Shown in pieces: positions 25,074 through 36,666 of a DNA stretch of 64,000 nt. Under the pieces are notes generated by a model that did not search any database, was not told where the DNA came from, and saw only the letters and a list, made by a program, of their open reading frames with translations. How positions within the stretch are numbered: position 1 is the first letter of the stretch; the number at the start of each line of letters is the position of its first letter. A program made the translations under genes and the position numbers. Source of the stretch: Ceratodon purpureus (taxonomy: Eukaryota; Streptophyta; Bryopsida; Pseudoditrichales; Ditrichaceae); assembly GCA_014871385.1 (NCBI GenBank), contig CM026426.1, forward strand, positions 47,111,611 to 47,175,610. Reading direction: 5' to 3'.

Positions 25074-25796
25074 AGCACAATAAAGTGGACCACAAAGTGA
25101 CACATGTGATCATTTGGAAATGATTATGAAGTGTTGTGTTTTTCAAAGCTCAAATCTGTTTTTGAGCATTTTGGTGTAGTTTTTGAGCATTTTAGTCACT
25201 TTCTAGGGTGTCATATGGTATCTTACATGCATCATTATAAATAAAACATCCTTATTTGAAACTCAATTTGATCACTAGTTCTAAATCATGAAAATGAACT
25301 TTTCCAAAATCTCAATTTCTTCATTTGGTGCCCTCTATTGTCTTTAGAGGATTTTTTTTCAAATTAAAAAACCATATTCGATGAAAAAAACGCACAACAA
25401 GTACCGCAGAAGTGATCCATCTAAAGAACATCCTTGCGATACTTTTGGAATCCTAAACCAATTAATAATATATGAATTGACTATATTAGAATACCTCTTA
25501 TATATACAGAGGGCACCACTTCATCTAAATTGATTTTTTGATAATTTGTTATTCTTTTTTAGTCACTTTTTCAAATGACTGCATTCACTTTGCTTGGATT
25601 TAAAGCCTTCATACAATAACTTAAAAGTGTCTACTTTGCAAGAAACTTTTCGAAGTTGTAAAAAAACAAGTTGAGAATCCAAATAAGCAAAACAATATGA
25701 CTTCAATTACATCTTTCCATCACTTTTGTGCAATTTTTGCAAAAGGGCTGAAACTTGCAAATAGCTAAGCATTTTATTGGTCCACTTTATTGTGCT
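25074..25796. mobile_element. Small inverted-repeat element (MITE-like)
   Basis: AGCACAATAAAGTGGACCA at 25074-25092 is repeated exactly in inverted orientation at 25778-25796, with weaker similarity for a few more bases. The 723-bp interval is AT-rich, contains no open frame over 60 codons, and lies directly against the outer edge of the E2 LTR. No flanking duplication is clear, partly because the left terminus coincides with the possible E2 target site. Confidence 0.6.
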
Positions 25797-26311
25797 TATC
25801 CCCCAATGTACCGAAGAAGAGTGTTGCACTCTGTGCACGTCGACATTTTCAAAGTGCTACTTCTTCATCCTACTAACAGATGATTGAGAAACCACGGGTA
25901 ACCCAAAGTCTAAGTTGGTCTGCACATTAGTCTGAACAATATGCTTATCATGAGTGTCTCCTACGGGTACTCTTCATAAGCGTTAGCAATGTGTAAATCA
26001 TGGAGGCACACAATATTCAAGCCATACTAAGTCTTTTTAAATTGTATGATCCTACAATCCCAGAGTTGATGGCAATGTGGCGGTAAATCTTCCTCTCAAC
26101 TAAGACCTTCATGTAGATTGTAGGATCCGACGATCCCAAATAAGAGGTCAATTTTGCGGTGCTCTGGGCTTGCAAATAAGACCTCTATGTAGATCGTAGG
26201 ATCCTACGATAAGGAAGGAGAGTAATTGGTAGCCGGTCATATTTCTCTTAACTTTAACCTCCCTATAGATCGGATGAAGCGATGATGCGAAGTAAGATTG
26301 TAGGATCCTAC
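25797..26311. repeat. Palindrome cluster, middle part
   Basis: After about 250 bp without features, four copies of the GTAGGATCCTAC palindrome occur near 26044, 26120, 26193 and 26300. The copy at 26193-26210 is the perfect 18-bp palindrome ATCGTAGGATCCTACGAT. Copies are 75-105 bp apart. Confidence 0.7.
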
Positions 26312-26774
26312 AACGTAAGGTAGATTGTGGATGTCCCACGATCGTGAAACAACATTGACAGGAGGGTGTGTTGTGCGTAGTTAGTACCAGGGTGGCGTTG
26401 TGTTGGATCATTTTCCAACTATGAACAGAGGGTAGAAACTTCAGAGTGTCTATCTTGTCAGGTACAATCATTTCTCATTTCATTAGGCATAAGATTAATT
26501 GTCTCATTGATAATGGCTGTGATTGTCCCAAGTGCTTGGACTGTTCCAAGGTGGGGCCGTTTGACATCCTTGTTTGCGTACGTCAAAGATACGACACCTC
26601 CCTTATACTCGTCCATGTATTCGTGAAACGTTGATTCTGGTATACCATGAATCTTGTACCATGTCGTAGCGCATACATCCATTCTGTGCAACGTGACATA
26701 CTTCTACTTCTTATTAATCCCCACATAGCGGAACTAACCACGGACAGACCTTGTATAATCCAAGCGTTCGTCAA
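26312..26774 (-). pseudogene. DUF7869-type gene, N-terminal fragment
   Basis: Minus-strand block MHRMDVCATTWYKIHGIPES followed by EYMDEYKGGVVS, KRPHLGTVQALGTITAI and MPNEMRN. After a frame change comes DTLKFLPSVHSWKMI. This resembles the region that precedes the DUF7869 domain in full-length proteins (a C-x-x-W...G...S-T-helix, a basic GNK-like loop, then a LP motif). It is broken and its downstream continuation is unclear. The C-terminal half of a gene of this type lies in the correct order on the far side of E2 at 12361-13679. Family assignment is from memory of the pattern, not a search. Confidence 0.45.
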
Positions 26775-27740
26775 AATCCTTTAACCAATACTTCTGTCAA
26801 ATGACAAGTGTATCCTAGGGCCTGAATAAGTGCATGCACTCCCTGGAACAACACCGCTGAGAACATAGAGCCTGAATTGCTACGGGAAGATTCTTCCTAG
26901 CATGGAGATTGAGCTTCTTGTCAAATAAATTGGTAGGGGGCCTTTGGGCGGCCTGTGAAATGGGCCTAGGTGTCCGAACCGTCAAGATGAAAGTTGTAAT
27001 AGTCAACTACTTAGCTAAACCTGCGCCTCTCCTTGAATACACACTTCGTTATGGGTCACCTACGATGGCTCATAATTTCAGCTGGATCTTCAAGGTTGAC
27101 AACCAGCACTGTGACCCTGATTTATATTACTACCAAGGTGTGGTCCTCGAATGGATCCTCTAGACGCACGCAATTAATTCGTCTAGATGCTAAGATATTT
27201 GCATTATCGTTGAATCGCTTCACGACCTTCCCAACGCATTCTGCCTGGGGCACATATTGGAAAGAACTTGTGGAGTTCGAGCTTTCTCCATTGCGCATAT
27301 TCCGCATCATGTTCCTCGTCTCCTATAGTACCGTTGTACCAAGCGCAACGGCTAAGATTGAGATGTCCGTCTCTCGAGGTTGCATAGGCACGTAGAGCGC
27401 CATTGGAGCTATCTCAATGAGACAAAGGAGGGTCATCTTAGGAGTGGTGTTCTCAATGTCAACTTCAAGCCAATACCCAATGGAGTTCATTTCAATGACA
27501 ACGGCATGACCAACAATGCCATGGCCAGGATAGCAGACAAATACACTCAGCCTAGATATGAATGGGTCTTTCTACTCGTTTGTATCAAAGTTGTAGTCAT
27601 TACGCGTTGGATCCATGAAGTCATTGTCTTCTCCAACACTTGTTGACATATTTGATTACTTGCAAGTGTGAAAGAAATCAATCTTGTTAGAAAACATGAT
27701 GCAGTAACTGCAATTCTTAGAGTGGAGAAGTAGTGATGAG
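26775..27740. other. Unassigned DNA
   Basis: Short open frames on both strands, none recognised. A 62-codon minus-strand frame at 27310-27122 might belong to the DUF7869-type gene upstream region, but no motif supports this. Confidence 0.3.
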
Positions 27741-28054
27741 ATCATAGGATCCTAGAAGTTTGAGCGGACAGGAAAAACATTGGATATTACGATTATCAAC
27801 TTGGACACTCTTTAAAATAGCAACGTAAGGCTGGAGTGATACCCCCAAGTTTTTGTAATGGATGTCCTCAATGGATTGTAGAATCCTACGATCTATATTG
27901 AGAAACCTTGGACGGCACAACAACGCACAAGATCATATGATCCAACGACCTTGTAAAGCCCTTGGTGGATGGCGAAGCCACCAATGGGATGGTAAGATCC
28001 TAGGATCTTTTGAAGGCCACTCAAAAATTATTGACAATCGTAGGATCCTACGGT
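27741..28054. repeat. Right cluster of GTAGGATCCTAC palindromes
   Basis: Five copies near 27741, 27874, 27931, 27990 and 28037, including ATCGTAGGATCCTACGGT at 28037-28054. Spacing is 45-135 bp. Confidence 0.7.
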
Positions 28055-31000
28055 CGGACGAGTGAACCGCCATACTTTAGCATGAATAACAATTTGTACA
28101 AGGAGTAATTATTAGACTCTATGTGATTCTATGTTAACTGCCATATTTGTTTAGCAGCAGCTGAAAATGTCACGTGTAGAAACCACTTCTAATATGCATT
28201 ATAAATTGCCATTGAAATGATTTTGATTTTAACGTGCGATTGTGCATTCTCTACATTTGCTAATACAGCAATGCTTGTCTGAGGCAAGGTGGAAGAGGTT
28301 TGAGCGTCATATTTGCTGGAAAACAATAATTGTGCAAGAACCTTAATTCTATAGGAAAACAGGAAGTAATTGAGTGAGCAAGCAAAACTTCTGTCCATGC
28401 AAGATTTGTTGGAATTGTCGAAATTGTCAGAGACAACCTATGTTTAATGCAAATCTTTCAACTTTGTATCTTTCCTTCATTCCAAAGCCAAGCCTGAGTT
28501 TGTATCTGCACTCAATCTATTCGACAGGCAGGCTGTTGGAAATGAAGTCGAACCAAAGAAGGGAGATACCACGGCTATTACTTCTTCATGCAACGATGGT
28601 AGGATCAAAATCAAGAACTAGTTTGGATCCTGGGCTTGTATAGGGAAACAATCATTCTTAAGAAGCTGAAGAAATGAACAATGTCTTTGATTGGAAAAGC
28701 AATCATTTGGAGGAGCATAGTAGCAATAGTTTAGTCAAAATTGTTACTAAGCCATGAGACCATTCAATGAACATGATGAACATAGGGTAATTCGATACAA
28801 ATCATGAAGTCGCAGCCACCCGTCCGTCTTGTAAACTATCATGATAATTAACTATGCTCTATTTTGTCTAATCTTGTAGACACACGGACTTCAATAAAAG
28901 AGTAATTAACAACCCTAAACCTTAAACCCAGAAAACCCTAAATCGTAAATCCTATAACCTTTCATTAGAGTCGTATATTAGAGACCTTCGGTATATGGTA
29001 TAATTTTAAATTCAAATTGAAAAAAAATAAAATATCAATATAAACAATAAAAATAAAATTGTTAACAATTAAAAACTTATAAAAATTAAAAATTCCAATT
29101 AGAGAACATAAAAATCCCCTGCTTATCTATTTAATAAAAATGGCCACAAAGATGCGCATATTTCTCCTTTACTGTTCCCTACGATTTATTATTCATTTAT
29201 TTATCTTCGTAGTATATTCTTTTATCCTATATATTTACTAGATATGTATTTATTTTATCTAGATATTTACATCCTGTAGTTTGTAGAAGTTGTAGTATAT
29301 TTGGTATGCATATGCAAAAAAAAAGGAAACCAAATTGTATAATTAAAAGTTTCAACCATTGAACATAAATCTCCTTTTTATGCATATAATTAAAATGATT
29401 GTGTGTCCATGTCCACGAGCATTATTGGAAATTTGTCTTTGATGTTTTGAGCTTTTTAAATCATTTCTGGAATATCTTTTTAGATAAAAGGTCCTTCTTT
29501 TTTATTTACTTCTTTATCTTCCTTCTTTCGTTATTATTTTGCTTAATCTAGGTCTTACTTGTTTTTTGTTTATATTCATACTAAACTTCTTAATATTTAC
29601 CTCCTTTAATTTCTGGAAGCTGCCTTAAGTAGTAATTAGTATTTACCTTCATTTATTTTTTAAATAGGTTTCAGGCATCTTTATTTGGACTCTGCCACCC
29701 ATTGCAAAGTGAATGAAGATATTTAACTTCGTTTTGAAAAAACGCCTTTGAAAAGGTTGTCAATATTACATAATTATATGCTAATAATATTTCAATTATA
29801 TATTCTATTTCAGTATTTTGTATTATGGTGGTTTCACAATTATAAACAAAGTTCAATGTCCGTCAATATTGTATTATGATGTCTAGCTATTTTTCTTGTT
29901 TTCATCTAAAGTAGATTATTTTTCTTTATTTTTTAAATTTAAAAGCATCATCCATTTTATTTACCACATTCAATGGACTACTTGTGGCTGAACATATGTA
30001 ATTGTCCACACATTTCCTTTCTTTATTTTATTTGTAAAGTCATTTTATCATTAACTGATCCAGTTGTTATTTTCCTTCATTTTCTTCTGTTTGGTTTTGT
30101 CTTTTTTTGTTCGCGTCACGTTCTATTAATGATGTTTTTGTTTTCCAAAGTACAACTCTCTTTGTTGTTCCCACATGTGTTTTGTTTTGATTTCATTCTT
30201 TTAAATTAATATATTTTTCTTTACCATTTTCATTCCCTTTCATTCTCTCTTGTTTATGTGATGAACTTGTACTCTCTTTCTCTTCTGATATGTTTTTCTC
30301 ATTTGGTATCATTAATTCTTAGTTTAGTACCACTTTAAACTTAATATGATAAAGTCCAAAACTAGAAGAATTGAGCCTTCTAATACTAGTTATTTTATTT
30401 TTAATAAGTTCGTACTACCTTCCCTAAGTAGAAACTCCAGACAGGAACAATGCACGCCTTGGAGAGTCTTCATATACGGCGTTGTACTTGCCTAAGTAGA
30501 AATCATGTTTTCCTTGCTTCGAGACAAGTGTCTCAGACACGTAGCAAGAGTCACTAGTTTCACTATATTTAGTGTAATAAATCGATTCCACCTCAGTACT
30601 AAAAGAGAGCAGTGAAGGTTGTGAGATACAAGTGGGGAAGTAGGAAGTAATCAACTTCTGCACTAAAAGAGGGTGGTGAACGGACCTAGACATTACGCAC
30701 AAAAACCACAAAGATTGACGAACTACAACCAACCATGAAAGATTCACTATGCAACAAAGCCACCCGTTGAACACCCAAAACTCATTGACGTCAACAACTT
30801 AGCTCAACAAAAGCAGAGTGGACAGCCGCCATTAGAAATGGAAAAAACTGCATGAAGGAGACGATGAGGATGTCAAACTCGGGAGTGCAAAATGTGGCAA
30901 CGGCATATTTGCCTAGCTATTAAAGAGGTACAATGTATGGGCCACGCATGGACTCTTGAAAATGCTCGGCGCCCTCAAATATTGGATCTACATTGCCAAA

Positions 31001-32289
31001 ATGAACGGCCCAGATGATGAAGTTGTCGACGTGGACGGTCAAGATGGGATTGAGGTTTGTACATTGCGTACTAATAGTACTCTATGTACACTTTAAATGC
31101 AGTGATGACACTCCAAGAACTTTTGTGACCTAATTGACGACGGTATGACAAAATTTTGTTAACTGCTCTATCAATAAAGAGACCCTGATTTGGTCACCCT
31201 ATTGACAGAATTTTGTCAATTCTTCTGTCAATTTGAACATAGTTACATGTCTACAGCACATGTGGTAGAACCCCATCGCCACAATGGATTTGTGAATCGA
31301 GGGAATTTTGTAGAATTTGCAAAGCTTTGATCCTCTCAAGTACAAGTGGTCCTATTAAGAGTGATCATGTGTCCTCATTACAAATCTGATTATTATGCTT
31401 TTATATATGTGGAAATCATCTAGAATATTTATGCATGAAATTACTATATTCAACATGGAAAATCAATTTCATAACACATGCATGCACATTAGCTGAAAGG
31501 ATTTCAATTTATCCGAATGTTGAAGCATGATATGAAGAACAATGTTCTGTCAACAGGGTCTTCCATGAGAAGCCTGTTGCAATTTTAAAAACTGAAATTC
31601 AATAATATACAGTACACACACACCCTGAAATGTTTCAAGTCTAAGTCTGAAATATGATCACTTGTCTCGTCCAGGTAGCAGCAGGGGACTACCGCTCAAT
31701 TTATTCAACAGCCAACCATAAAATCTCCCCGACCCTTCACTAGCAGTGCTTTTGACAACAACGGCACTGAGCAATCAAAAGCATTGTGTCACTGCTAGTA
31801 AATTAAAAATTAAGTAACAGCAAAAAGGACTACATCTGTCCATAGACTAAAAAAACTTGCAAAAACATACTACTGCACAAGAAGAACAAAAAGATTATGC
31901 CCAAAAAGGATGCCAAATTCTTCAAAGAAATGAAGTAGCATCATTTGAAAACACATTACTAAGAACAAAAAATGTATTGTCAGATAAACAAACCTAAAAT
32001 GACCCCATGGAAGAGATGTGAGCCAATCAAGGTAATTGCGAGTGACATTAAATTAACTAGAACTAGACTCCAGTCCTTGCAGCTTGTTCATATCCTCATC
32101 AATAACTTGCAGGATATGAAGAGGACAATCGTTTGACGGCGCTTCAAACTCTCCCGACACTAAGCTGAGACATGGCACAACCACCTTCATTTTGAAGCAA
32201 AAATGTTGATGAAATTTTATGAGAAAACTATGGTCCTTTTGTTGGTGGTGGCAACCGGTTAGAAAAGATTGTTTACCTCATTAAAACAT
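28055..32289. other. AT-rich DNA without supported genes
   Basis: Over 4 kb with only short, unrecognised open frames. A few degenerate plant-telomere-like units (CCCTAAA variants) lie at about 28908-28960. An imperfect hairpin TTGACAGAA...TTCTGTCAA lies at 31202-31231. No conserved protein motif, intron pattern or long repeat was seen. Confidence 0.5.
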
Positions 32290-34493
32290 TTCAACAAGAC
32301 CTAAGGAGATAACACAATGCTCAGAGGCAGTGCCTCCGGCCGCCAGCTTTCTAAGCATAATAGGCCGGACATATGCAAGCAATAGTATTTAGTGAGCTCA
32401 ACATTATGCATCCTGCTTGACTTATGAGCCCGTGAGGGGTACTGTCTGCTCCGACAGTAGACCCGAGGCACCAAACATTGAACCCAAAATCAAAAAAATA
32501 AACATACCATCATTGGCACAGCTCAGAGGTAGTGCCTCCTGCCGCGAGCTTTCTAAGCATGATAGGCCCGACATACACAAGCAGTAGTATTAAGTGAGCT
32601 CAACATTATGCATGCCGCTTGACTTGTGTGCCCGTGAGGGGTACTGTCTGCTCCGACAGTAGCCCCGAGGCACCAAATATTGAACGGAAAATTAAATAAA
32701 AAAACCACACCATCATTGGCATTGCTCAGAGGCACTGCCTCCGGCATTGAGCTTTGTAAGCATGATAAGCCCAAACATACGCAAGCAATAGTATTTAGTG
32801 AGCTCATCATTATGCATGCCGCTTGACTTGTGAGCCCGTGACGGGTACTGTGTGCTCTGACAATAGCCTCAAGGCACCTAACATTGAACCGTAAATAAAA
32901 AAAAACACCATAAGTGGCAATGCTCAGAGGCACTGCCATTGGGCGCGAGCTTTCTTAGCAAAATGAGCCCAAACATAAGCAAGTTGTAGTTTTTAGTGAG
33001 CTCTACATTATGCATGCTGCTTGACTTGTGAGCCCGTGACGGGTATTGACTGCTTCGACAGTAGCCCGGAGGCACCAAATAGTGAACCAAAAAAAAAAAA
33101 AAAAAAACAAACCATCACTGGCAATGCTCAGAGGCAGTGCCTCCTGCACGTCTTTCGAAGCATAAAAAGCCCAAACATACGCAAGCAGTTGTATTTAGTG
33201 AGCTCAACATTATGCATGCCGCTTGACTTGGGAGCCCGTAACACTTACTGGCAGCTCTAACAGTAGCCTTGAGGCACAAAAAAGTAAACCGAAAATTAAA
33301 AAAACAAACACACCATCATTCGCAGTGCTCTGAGGCAGTGCCTCCGGCCGCGAGCTTTCTAAGCATGATAAGCCCAAACATGCGCAAGCAGTGGTATATT
33401 GTGAGCTCATCATTATGCATGGCGCTTGACTGGTTAGCTCGTGAGGGGTATTGTCTGCTCCGGCAGTAGCCCCAAGGCACAAAGCATTGAACCGAAACTG
33501 AAAAAACACAATTATTGGCAATTTTTAGAGAAACTGCCTTTGGCCGTGAGCTTTCTAAGCATAATAAGCCTAAACATACGCAAGCACTAGTATTTAGTGA
33601 GCTCATCAATATGCATGCCGTTTGACTTGTGAGCCCGTGACGGGTACTATCTGCTCCGACAATAGCCCGAGGCACCAAATACAGAACCGAAAATTAAATA
33701 TAAAAAAAAACCATCATTCGCACTGCTCAGCGGCAGTGCCTCAGGCCGCCAGCTTTCTAAGCATAATAAGCCCAAACATAGGCAAGCACTAGTATTCAGT
33801 GAGCTCAATATTATGCATGCCGCTTGACTTCTGAGCCCGTGACGGGTACTGTCTGCAGTGAGAGTAGCAACGATGCACCAAATAGTGAACTAGGAAACAA
33901 ATTAAAAAACAAACCAACATTGGTATTGCTCAGAGGCAGTGCCTCGGGCCGCGAGCTTTCTAAGCTTAAAAAGCCCAAATTAACTTAAGCTCTGGTATTT
34001 AGTGAGCTAACATTATCCATGCTGCTTGACTTGTGAGTTCGTGACGGGTACTGCCTGCTTGGACAGTAGACCGGAGGCATCTCTCATTGCACCGTAAAAT
34101 CTACAGTCAAGCATTAAATTGAGACTATGAGAAGTCACAATTTAACAAATATGGTGTTCTTACATTGAACTGTAGATAGAGAAACACACCATCATTGGCA
34201 CTGCTTAGAGGCAGTGCCTCCGACCGCTGGCTTTCTAAGCACAATAAGCCCAAACATACGCAAGCGATAGTATTTAGTGAGCTCAACATTATGCATGCCG
34301 CTTGACTTGTGAGCCCCTGACGGGTACTGTCTGCTCAGACAGTAGCCCCGAGGCACTAAATATTGAATCAAAATTTTAATTTAAAAAACAAATCATCATT
34401 GGCACTACTCTGAGGCAGTGCCTCTAGCCGCGAGCTTTCTAAGCATCACAAGCGCAAACATACGCAAGTAGTAGTATTTAGTGAGCTCAACAT
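32290..34493. repeat. Tandem satellite, about 200-bp unit
   Basis: Eleven copies of a unit of about 200 bp, recognisable by GAGGCAGTGCCTC-like cores near 32325, 32527, 32729, 32927, 33132, 33332, 33530, 33732, 33943, 34210 and 34412. Each unit also carries GAGCTTTCTAAGCAT, AGTGAGCTCA.CATTATGCAT, CCGCTTGACTTGTGAGCCCG and the hairpin TACTGTCTGCTCCGACAGTA. The copy starting at 33943 is longer by about 65 bp. Units are divergent (visible substitutions throughout). The array stops mid-unit at about 34493, against MULE copy A. Confidence 0.88.
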
Positions 34494-35401
34494 TTTCCAC
34501 GAGTGCAGGAGAGCAGAGCAAGCGAGCAGGCAAGTAGAGTTGCCCCATGCAGCAACAGCGGAGAAGGAATCCTCAACACCAATAAGTCGCGCATACTTCA
34601 TTGTCCTCCAATCCCAAAACTTAACATGCGAAATTAAATTCAAATCAAATTCAGAATCCCAATCTTCAGAATTGCGAACTTCACAAACCCTCAATTCCCG
34701 AAACCCAACTATCCAAATTGTCCCAATCCCGATCTCCACAACTATTTGATTTCTATTCACATCAACATTTAGTTCAAAAAAGTCAAATACAATCATTTAG
34801 TAAAATCCACGACCTTACTCAGATCTGTACGACCTCAAATCCCGTACAGTATCATTCAAACAACATTGAAGAACCGCAACTAACGTGCTGAACTCCTCTC
34901 CTCCAAACCTCTCCACCTCCTCGCTCTCGCCTCCACTTATCTGCACGAGCTCATTTCCACTCGCGGGTTCCTCCAACCAAAGCCCGTCGTCCACCATGTC
35001 TGGCGCTCCCCCTCCGACTGCCTGGTCGCCATCCAACTCGCTTCGCCCGTGCTCGCTCGCCTCGCGTGCCGCCACCGCCAACCCTACTTCACGAGCTTGC
35101 AAAATCTCTTCCCTCGCCCGCCTCACCACAAGTCGCAGGTGCTCACTTTCGCTATTCTTCCCAGGTTGTAAGTGTGCTGTCGAAATGCCCACCTCCCTTA
35201 TCCACTGGTTGCTCTTTGCAAAAATAGACGAATATTACAACTATGTTTTAGAAGAAGATTACAGACTTAAACCATCTTCTTCTAACTTACACTCACTAGA
35301 TTTACAATAATTAAATTAGAGATTCAACTTCAAATTAGAATTCCACACAAAAATATAGAACTCCCACAATCCAAATTCCACTTGGTTTCGAGATACTTAC
35401 T
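34494..35401. other. Intron 1 region of long gene, copy A, with antisense ORF remnant
   Basis: Homologous in inverted orientation to about 49640-50460 of copy B. On the plus strand a frame from 34884 contains VVHHVWRSPS, LARLACRHRQPYFTSLQNLF, which corresponds to the antisense frame in copy B (ELTRLPCRHR...FTSLENPF). Both copies keep this similarity on the strand opposite to the long gene. Family unknown. Confidence 0.5.
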
Positions 35402-35841
35402 TTAGCTGAATTAAAATATAAATCTGATTGAGAATCCAGCTCGCTGGTCGTAGAGTCATCAAATCTGATTGAAGGCTGCGGTGACTATGCTCTTTGAGTA
35501 CAATCAAACTCCAAATCCTCCGTCATTTCCACAATTGCTTCTCCGCTTTGGAGTACCCTCTACTCCTGATTCTCTATGATGGTGTCTTCGATCAACTGTT
35601 CTTTTACCTACACAATACTGTCTAGTATAAGTTTACGTATGCTAGAAAATTTTAAAGCTAAAGGCAATCCAGCTCCCTGAGCCTTCAAGGGTACTCTCGA
35701 CTGCGCTGCTTTTCAATCTACCTTCCTACGTAATGCTCTCCTCTTTCTCGCTCTCCTATTCATAAAGTCTATGGAATGTAATTTCCTCCTTCGTTTAGGA
35801 GTGAGATAAGTGGAGGGAGTAGACCCTTCACTATCCTTCAT
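35402..35841 (-). pseudogene. Exon 1 of the long MULE gene, copy A, dead
   Basis: The ATG at 35839-35841 lines up with the ATG at 49190 of copy B: MKDSEGSTPSTYLTPKRRRK against MKRSGGPSPSTYVTPKRRRK. RRARK, GLPLALKFSSIRKLILDSIV and the exon end before a GTAAGT donor near 35402 are also shared. Three in-frame stops and a frame change are present. This shows that the long gene belongs to the transposon family and was not picked up by copy B alone. Confidence 0.8.
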
Positions 35842-36666
35842 GTGTCTAAGTAACCTAATGACCCTCCTCATAATAAAGGACTCTCTAGAACTTCAACTCT
35901 GCTTATATACTCCAAAATCAAACCATTCCTCAACAACTCCTCATAATTAATGGGTATACTCTGAGAAACTATAAACAAAATAATTTTGAAATAAAGTTGA
36001 TGTAAAGATAAATATGATTAAATTTAAATGATACATCAATAAAATCATGACTATAATTGAAATGAAGACAAATGTCAACCCATCACAGAAAGCCTAGCCA
36101 AAATTCCAGAATGAAAGGCGGCTAAAACTAATCTTGGACATGCTCCTCTGTACAATATATCAAACCACTATCTACTCTACTACTGACATGAGTTAATATA
36201 AGAAGACTTAAATTCTCATTTTGGCGCAAGGGATAACTACCTCTCTTACTTCAGTTATACAAAACTTCCATCATTCCTAATTCATTTTCATATTCTGTAA
36301 TGTATCTAGAAGCAGCATTTAAAATAAAGAAGCATATGAATGCTCATTCTAATATTATAACACATCAAAACAAATAGAATCTACAACGCAATTTAAATCA
36401 CTAAAGTACAATCCCTAAATCATACCTTGTTGCCGAGGCCTGCAAGAACTTGCATTCTAATTAGTCAGCGTCGTCTCTCTTTAATCATTCATTCGTTACC
36501 TTACAGAATGAATTATTATGTAGACGTCTACATGGACATTCCAACTTGAATAAAATTATCAACAGCGATGCATCATTCCTCTCACTTTGCTCTCGCGATA
36601 TCGCTTTGCAAGTACACTCACTCTCTTCTTCTTTCCACTACGGTTGGGTTTCCTCGGAACAAGGGG
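35842..36666. other. Divergent promoter region, copy A
   Basis: Region between the divergent long-gene remnant and the transposase. It is homologous to 48523-49189 of copy B in inverted orientation (shared runs such as 'aataattcattctgt' and 'agattctatttgt'). No specific promoter element identified. Confidence 0.5.

Noticed and set aside
28905..28960. Interstitial telomere
   Set aside because: Only a few degenerate CCCTAAA-like units; too short and imperfect to call.
29000..31000. Short open frames in AT-rich DNA
   Set aside because: No motif, no homology between them, lengths expected by chance.
32290..34493. CRISPR-like array
   Set aside because: Units are tandem, diverged, about 200 bp and lack unique spacers; the DNA is eukaryotic.
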